Shown piece by piece: positions 61,108-64,000 of a DNA stretch of 64,000 nt (the stretch's first letter is position 1; each line of letters opens with the position of its first letter). The notes below the pieces were generated by a model. That model worked only from the letters and a program-made list of their open reading frames with translations. It did no database searches and had not been told where the DNA came from. The position numbers were made by a program, and so were the translations under genes. Source of the DNA: Treponema sp. (lineage in GTDB: Bacteria; Spirochaetota; Spirochaetia; Treponematales; Breznakiellaceae); the NCBI GenBank assembly GCA_009784935.1, contig WQXI01000005.1:1-64000 (forward strand), written 5' to 3'.

Positions 61108-63180
61108 TTATAATGTTACTTCGCTGAAAGCAGGGGCTTTTTCCAGAACTGACGCTATTATTCTATTGTTTTCCTGCAATAAATCAGGGTCATTTATTAA
61201 TATAGAAAAAACATCTTCTCTCGCCTGTTCCAATACTTTGATATCTCTTAACGGATTAGATAATCCAAGTTCCAAATACCCCGATTGTTCTTTTCCGGTA
61301 AACTGCCCCGGTCCGCGTAATTTTAGGTCTTCTTCTGCAATAATAAAACCATCTGAGTTTTCCATCATTACTTTTAACCTTGTTTTTCCTTCTTCGGAAA
61401 GTTCGTCAGAATAAACCAAGAAACAATACGACTGTTCGCTTCCTCTGCCTACCCTCCCCCTCAACTGATGTAAGGCAGAAAGCCCAAAACGCTGCGCATG
61501 TTCAATAACCATACAAGCGGCATTAGGCACATCTACGCCAACCTCTACAACGCTTGTTGCCGCAAGAATTTTTATATCTCCTTTACGAAAATCATCCATT
61601 GTCCGTTTCTTTTCTTCTTCCGGCAGTTTAGAATGAATAAGAGCTGTTTTATAATTTGGAAATATTTCTTTTGAGAGTCTTTCTGCCATTGTTACAGCGT
61701 CTTTTATTTCTTCTCCTTCAGAAATTAATGGATATACAAAATAAGCCTGCCTTCCCTTTTTTAATTCTTCATGAACATAATCATAAACTTTTTTTTCGTT
61801 AGATTCCTTAGCAAGATGAGTCTTTATAGGTTTTCTTCCTAATGGCATATCTTTAATAACCGAAACATCCATGTCTCCAAATACTGTCAAAGCTAGCGTC
61901 CGCGGAATAGGAGTCGCGCTCATCATTAAGAGAGCAGGATTATCCCCTTTTGACATTATTAGCGAACGCTGCGTAACCCCAAAACGGTGCTGTTCATCTA
62001 TAATTACGAGTTTTAAGTTCTTGTATTCTACATCTTTAGAAAAAAGAGCATGCGTTCCGATAATAATATCTATATTGCCGTTTGCAAGGTTTTTTAATAG
62101 TTCTTTTCTCCCCTTTAGTTTTACATTTCCCGATAAAAAAGCCAGCTTAATTCCAAGCGGTTCAAGTAATCGCGAAGCATTTTCTGCATGCTGCTGAGCA
62201 AGAAGTTCTGTAGGAGCCATAATTGCAGTTTGCCCGTTTTTTTCGGCTGCTATGATCGCTGCCATAAATGAAACAAGCGTTTTGCCGGAACCGACATCAC
62301 CCTGCAAAAGCCTTGCCATTGGCACATTTGATAATAAATCGCTGTTAATTTCTTTGATTGCCTCATTTTGCCCGTTTGTCAGCTTAAATGTTAATCTTTC
62401 TAATAAACGTTCTTGTAAAGGCGAAAAATTAATTGTGTTTTTTTTATTTTCATTATTATTTAAAAAATTTTTTCTTTCCAACGTACGTTTAGCTATCATT
62501 ATTTCAAGATAAAATAGTTCTTCGTAAATTATTGTTTTTTTTGCTTTTTCCAGCATTTCAAAAGAAGACGGAAAATGTATTTCGTTTAACGCGTTTTTTT
62601 TTGACAGTAAATCATATTTTATAATTAAGTCTTCCGGAAGTTCATTTTCTATATCATTTGAATATTTTTTTAATGATTCCAAAATTATACGTCTTAGAAT
62701 ATTCTGGGTAATTCCCGCTGTCAAAGGATATACAGGCATAATTTTTCCAAAACTGCAGTTATTAATATCTTCGGATTCAAAAGAAGTTGACTGCAGTTCT
62801 GAATATTTATTGCTGTATTTAAATGAACCCCATATTTTTAATTTTGAACCAATTATAAATTTTTTATCAAGCCATTGGCGGCTGTTTATATTAAAGCACA
62901 TTAAAACAGCTTGAGCGGTTTCGTCTTCTATATATACTTTAAGTCTTTTCATTGCGCCAAAACCAATATATTCTTTGCCAATTACTGTAACTTCTGTACA
63001 AACCTTGCCTTTTTCATACCCGCTAATCGGAATTTTTATTGTATGATCCTGCCAATTATTTGGATAGTATAATAAAATATCTGAGATTTTTAACAAACCA
63101 AGGCGGGCGAGCTTAAAAGCTTTATCAGAGCCGATTCCGTAAATATTTTTAACAGAAGATGTTAATTCTCTAAGAAACAT
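61108..63180 (-). CDS. recG: ATP-dependent DNA helicase RecG
   Basis: 690 residues: N-terminal wedge/OB-fold domain (LLYYPNNWQDHTIKI, then the OB fold) and superfamily 2 helicase with LLQGDVGSGKTLVS, AIMAPTELLAQQHAEN, GTHALF, VIIDEQHRFGVTQR and MMSATPIPRTLAL. The C-terminal part has ATSVVEVGVDVPNA and HQLRGRVGRG. RecG reverses stalled forks and resolves branched DNA. Length is normal. It starts 12 bases after the YggT-type gene with no strong ribosome-binding site, suggesting coupling. Confidence 0.97.
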   Translation of the reverse strand: MFLRELTSSVKNIYGIGSDKAFKLARLGLLKISDILLYYPNNWQDHTIKIPISGYEKGKVCTEVTVIGKEYIGFGAMKRLKVYIEDETAQAVLMCFNINSRQWLDKKFIIGSKLKIWGSFKYSNKYSELQSTSFESEDINNCSFGKIMPVYPLTAGITQNILRRIILESLKKYSNDIENELPEDLIIKYDLLSKKNALNEIHFPSSFEMLEKAKKTIIYEELFYLEIMIAKRTLERKNFLNNNENKKNTINFSPLQERLLERLTFKLTNGQNEAIKEINSDLLSNVPMARLLQGDVGSGKTLVSFMAAIIAAEKNGQTAIMAPTELLAQQHAENASRLLEPLGIKLAFLSGNVKLKGRKELLKNLANGNIDIIIGTHALFSKDVEYKNLKLVIIDEQHRFGVTQRSLIMSKGDNPALLMMSATPIPRTLALTVFGDMDVSVIKDMPLGRKPIKTHLAKESNEKKVYDYVHEELKKGRQAYFVYPLISEGEEIKDAVTMAERLSKEIFPNYKTALIHSKLPEEEKKRTMDDFRKGDIKILAATSVVEVGVDVPNAACMVIEHAQRFGLSALHQLRGRVGRGSEQSYCFLVYSDELSEEGKTRLKVMMENSDGFIIAEEDLKLRGPGQFTGKEQSGYLELGLSNPLRDIKVLEQAREDVFSILINDPDLLQENNRIIASVLEKAPAFSEVTL

Positions 63181-63192
63181 AATACCGCTATA

Positions 63193-63780
63193 TTATACCG
63201 GAAGATTCCAAAGAATATTCGCGATAAAATTAAAAATAAACCAGCCTCCTGCCGTTATTACCGCAAGAAATAAAATAGAAATAACAATGCTTTTTACAAA
63301 GTTAGTTATTCTATTGCCAAAAATAATTCTATTAATTCTGTATATAACAGGCTGAGAGATAGAATCGACAATGCTCCAAAACGGGCTGTATGCATTTTTT
63401 CCTGTCAAATATCCAATAAGCCTAATTAAAATAACTACAATAAAAAACCCTAAAATAAATGATACAATTCTCCAAATCGATAAAAGAACTTCTGCAAGAA
63501 TAATGCCAAATGACATTTTTTCTGAAACTGACAGGGTCATTAAAATAAATTGCAGCAGTGACAGGAAAACAATCGCAGCTACTGCCGAAAAATCTAACAT
63601 TCCTACACGCAGGTTTAAATGGCGTCTCCACCAATTTAGGTATGGATCTGTAATACTTTTAATTATTTTTACCGGTTTACCTTCGGCAATATCAGAAAAC
63701 CATGATAATAGTATTCGGATAAAAATTAATAACGAATATATCCCTGCCGCCGCAGCCAGTAAACTTAATATAAAACGCAT
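63193..63780 (-). CDS. YggT-family membrane protein
   Basis: 195 residues with two copies of the YggT repeat: LLIFIRILLSWFSDI ... TDPYLNWWRR and VVILIRLIGYLTG ... SISQPVIYRINRII, each a pair of membrane helices followed by the conserved Pro/Asn segment. The start is ATG 63780, which has GGAGGAAGTA directly before it and overlaps the upstream stop (TAATG). A longer reading from 63807 lies inside the upstream gene. Members are implicated in osmotic tolerance and envelope or cell-division functions, without a firm mechanism. Confidence 0.8.
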   Translation of the reverse strand: MRFILSLLAAAAGIYSLLIFIRILLSWFSDIAEGKPVKIIKSITDPYLNWWRRHLNLRVGMLDFSAVAAIVFLSLLQFILMTLSVSEKMSFGIILAEVLLSIWRIVSFILGFFIVVILIRLIGYLTGKNAYSPFWSIVDSISQPVIYRINRIIFGNRITNFVKSIVISILFLAVITAGGWFIFNFIANILWNLPV

Positions 63781-64000
63781 TACTTCCTCCAAACTTCGGC
63801 TACACAATCACAATTGCTTATTCCGTCGATTACTTCTGTTCTGGAAGAATCCAAACCTGACATAGCCTTTATTTTCTTTTCTCCGCCGTCAACCGGCACA
63901 TATATATAAATTGTACACGAACCCGAGTTTTCTGCAAGATAATCGCGCAGTTTATTAAGTTCATTATTATCATTTACAAATTCTTTTTTTAACTTTATAT
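63780..64000 (-). CDS. dnaE: Probable DNA polymerase III alpha subunit, C-terminal end
   Basis: Only the last 73 codons are in the window, entering from the right edge. The segment ELNKLRDYLAENSGSC, then IYVPVDGGEKKIKAMSGLDSS and a final CVAEVWRK resembles the extreme C-terminal domain of bacterial DnaE, which contacts partners after the OB fold. The fragment is short, so the call is tentative. Its TAA stop overlaps the YggT start by one base. Confidence 0.45.
   Translation of the reverse strand, partial: IKLKKEFVNDNNELNKLRDYLAENSGSCTIYIYVPVDGGEKKIKAMSGLDSSRTEVIDGISNCDCVAEVWRK

Overview
This 64 kb window reads as chromosomal DNA of a spirochaete, most likely a Treponema-like species. It is AT-rich, protein-dense and organised in long same-strand gene runs with 1-20 bp gaps or ATGA/TAATG overlaps. 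The assignment is an inference from gene content: a short alanyl-tRNA synthetase without the usual C-terminal extension, the order alaS / SurA-like / nusB / TPR protein / groES, a BMP-type lipoprotein ABC transporter, many lipoproteins, and chemotaxis-type signalling. No rRNA, tRNA, CRISPR array or intact transposase was seen.

Layout. 1-2.8 kb (+): 3' end of iorA, a DMT-type permease and a frameshifted birA. 2.8-8.1 kb (-): argS, a YprB-type nuclease and a two-gene cell-wall hydrolase cassette, which faces a divergent XRE regulator at 8.2 kb. A textbook promoter carrying a palindromic operator lies between them. 8.6-9.2 kb (-): a YebE/UPF0316-type membrane protein. 9.2-22.2 kb (+): alaS, SurA-like PPIase, nusB, TPR protein, groES, SH3 lipoprotein, ABC-F ATPase, galE, M20 peptidase and dinG.

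22.2-38.4 kb (+) is the most distinctive block. A complete non-motility-looking chemosensory set (CheW, CheW-like, CheB, CheR-TPR, two transducers, hybrid CheA-REC) ends in a receiver-GAF-class III nucleotide cyclase. Five bases later comes an outer-membrane TonB-dependent receptor, then a lipoprotein, ExbB, two ExbD and TonB. Spacing suggests one operon joining sensory control of cyclic-nucleotide synthesis to energised outer-membrane uptake. A pseudo-receiver / HATPase / cyclic-nucleotide-binding protein at 59.8-61.1 kb is a candidate effector.

38.4-40.4 kb holds small hypothetical genes and repeat-rich spacers. 40.4-46.4 kb (-): a galK-like GHMP kinase, surE, a TPR protein, a TPR/NHL/VWA-like secreted protein and thiI, behind a good promoter. 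46.5-53.1 kb (-): an operon of GH5 glycosidase, FGGY kinase, BMP substrate-binding lipoprotein, ABC ATPase and two permeases, which looks like uptake and breakdown of a glycoside or nucleoside-like compound. 53.2-57.2 kb: trmB and a lipoprotein (-), rdgB and a UvrD/PcrA helicase (+). 57.2-59.8 kb is a low-GC accessory segment with two orphan lipoproteins, gene remnants, a 74-bp direct repeat and a strongly structured element. 59.8-64 kb (-): the cyclic-nucleotide-binding protein, recG, a YggT-family protein and the 3' end of what looks like dnaE.

Intergenic spacers repeatedly contain degenerate CACAGAG / CTCTGTG-rich inverted repeats, and these mark most operon boundaries.
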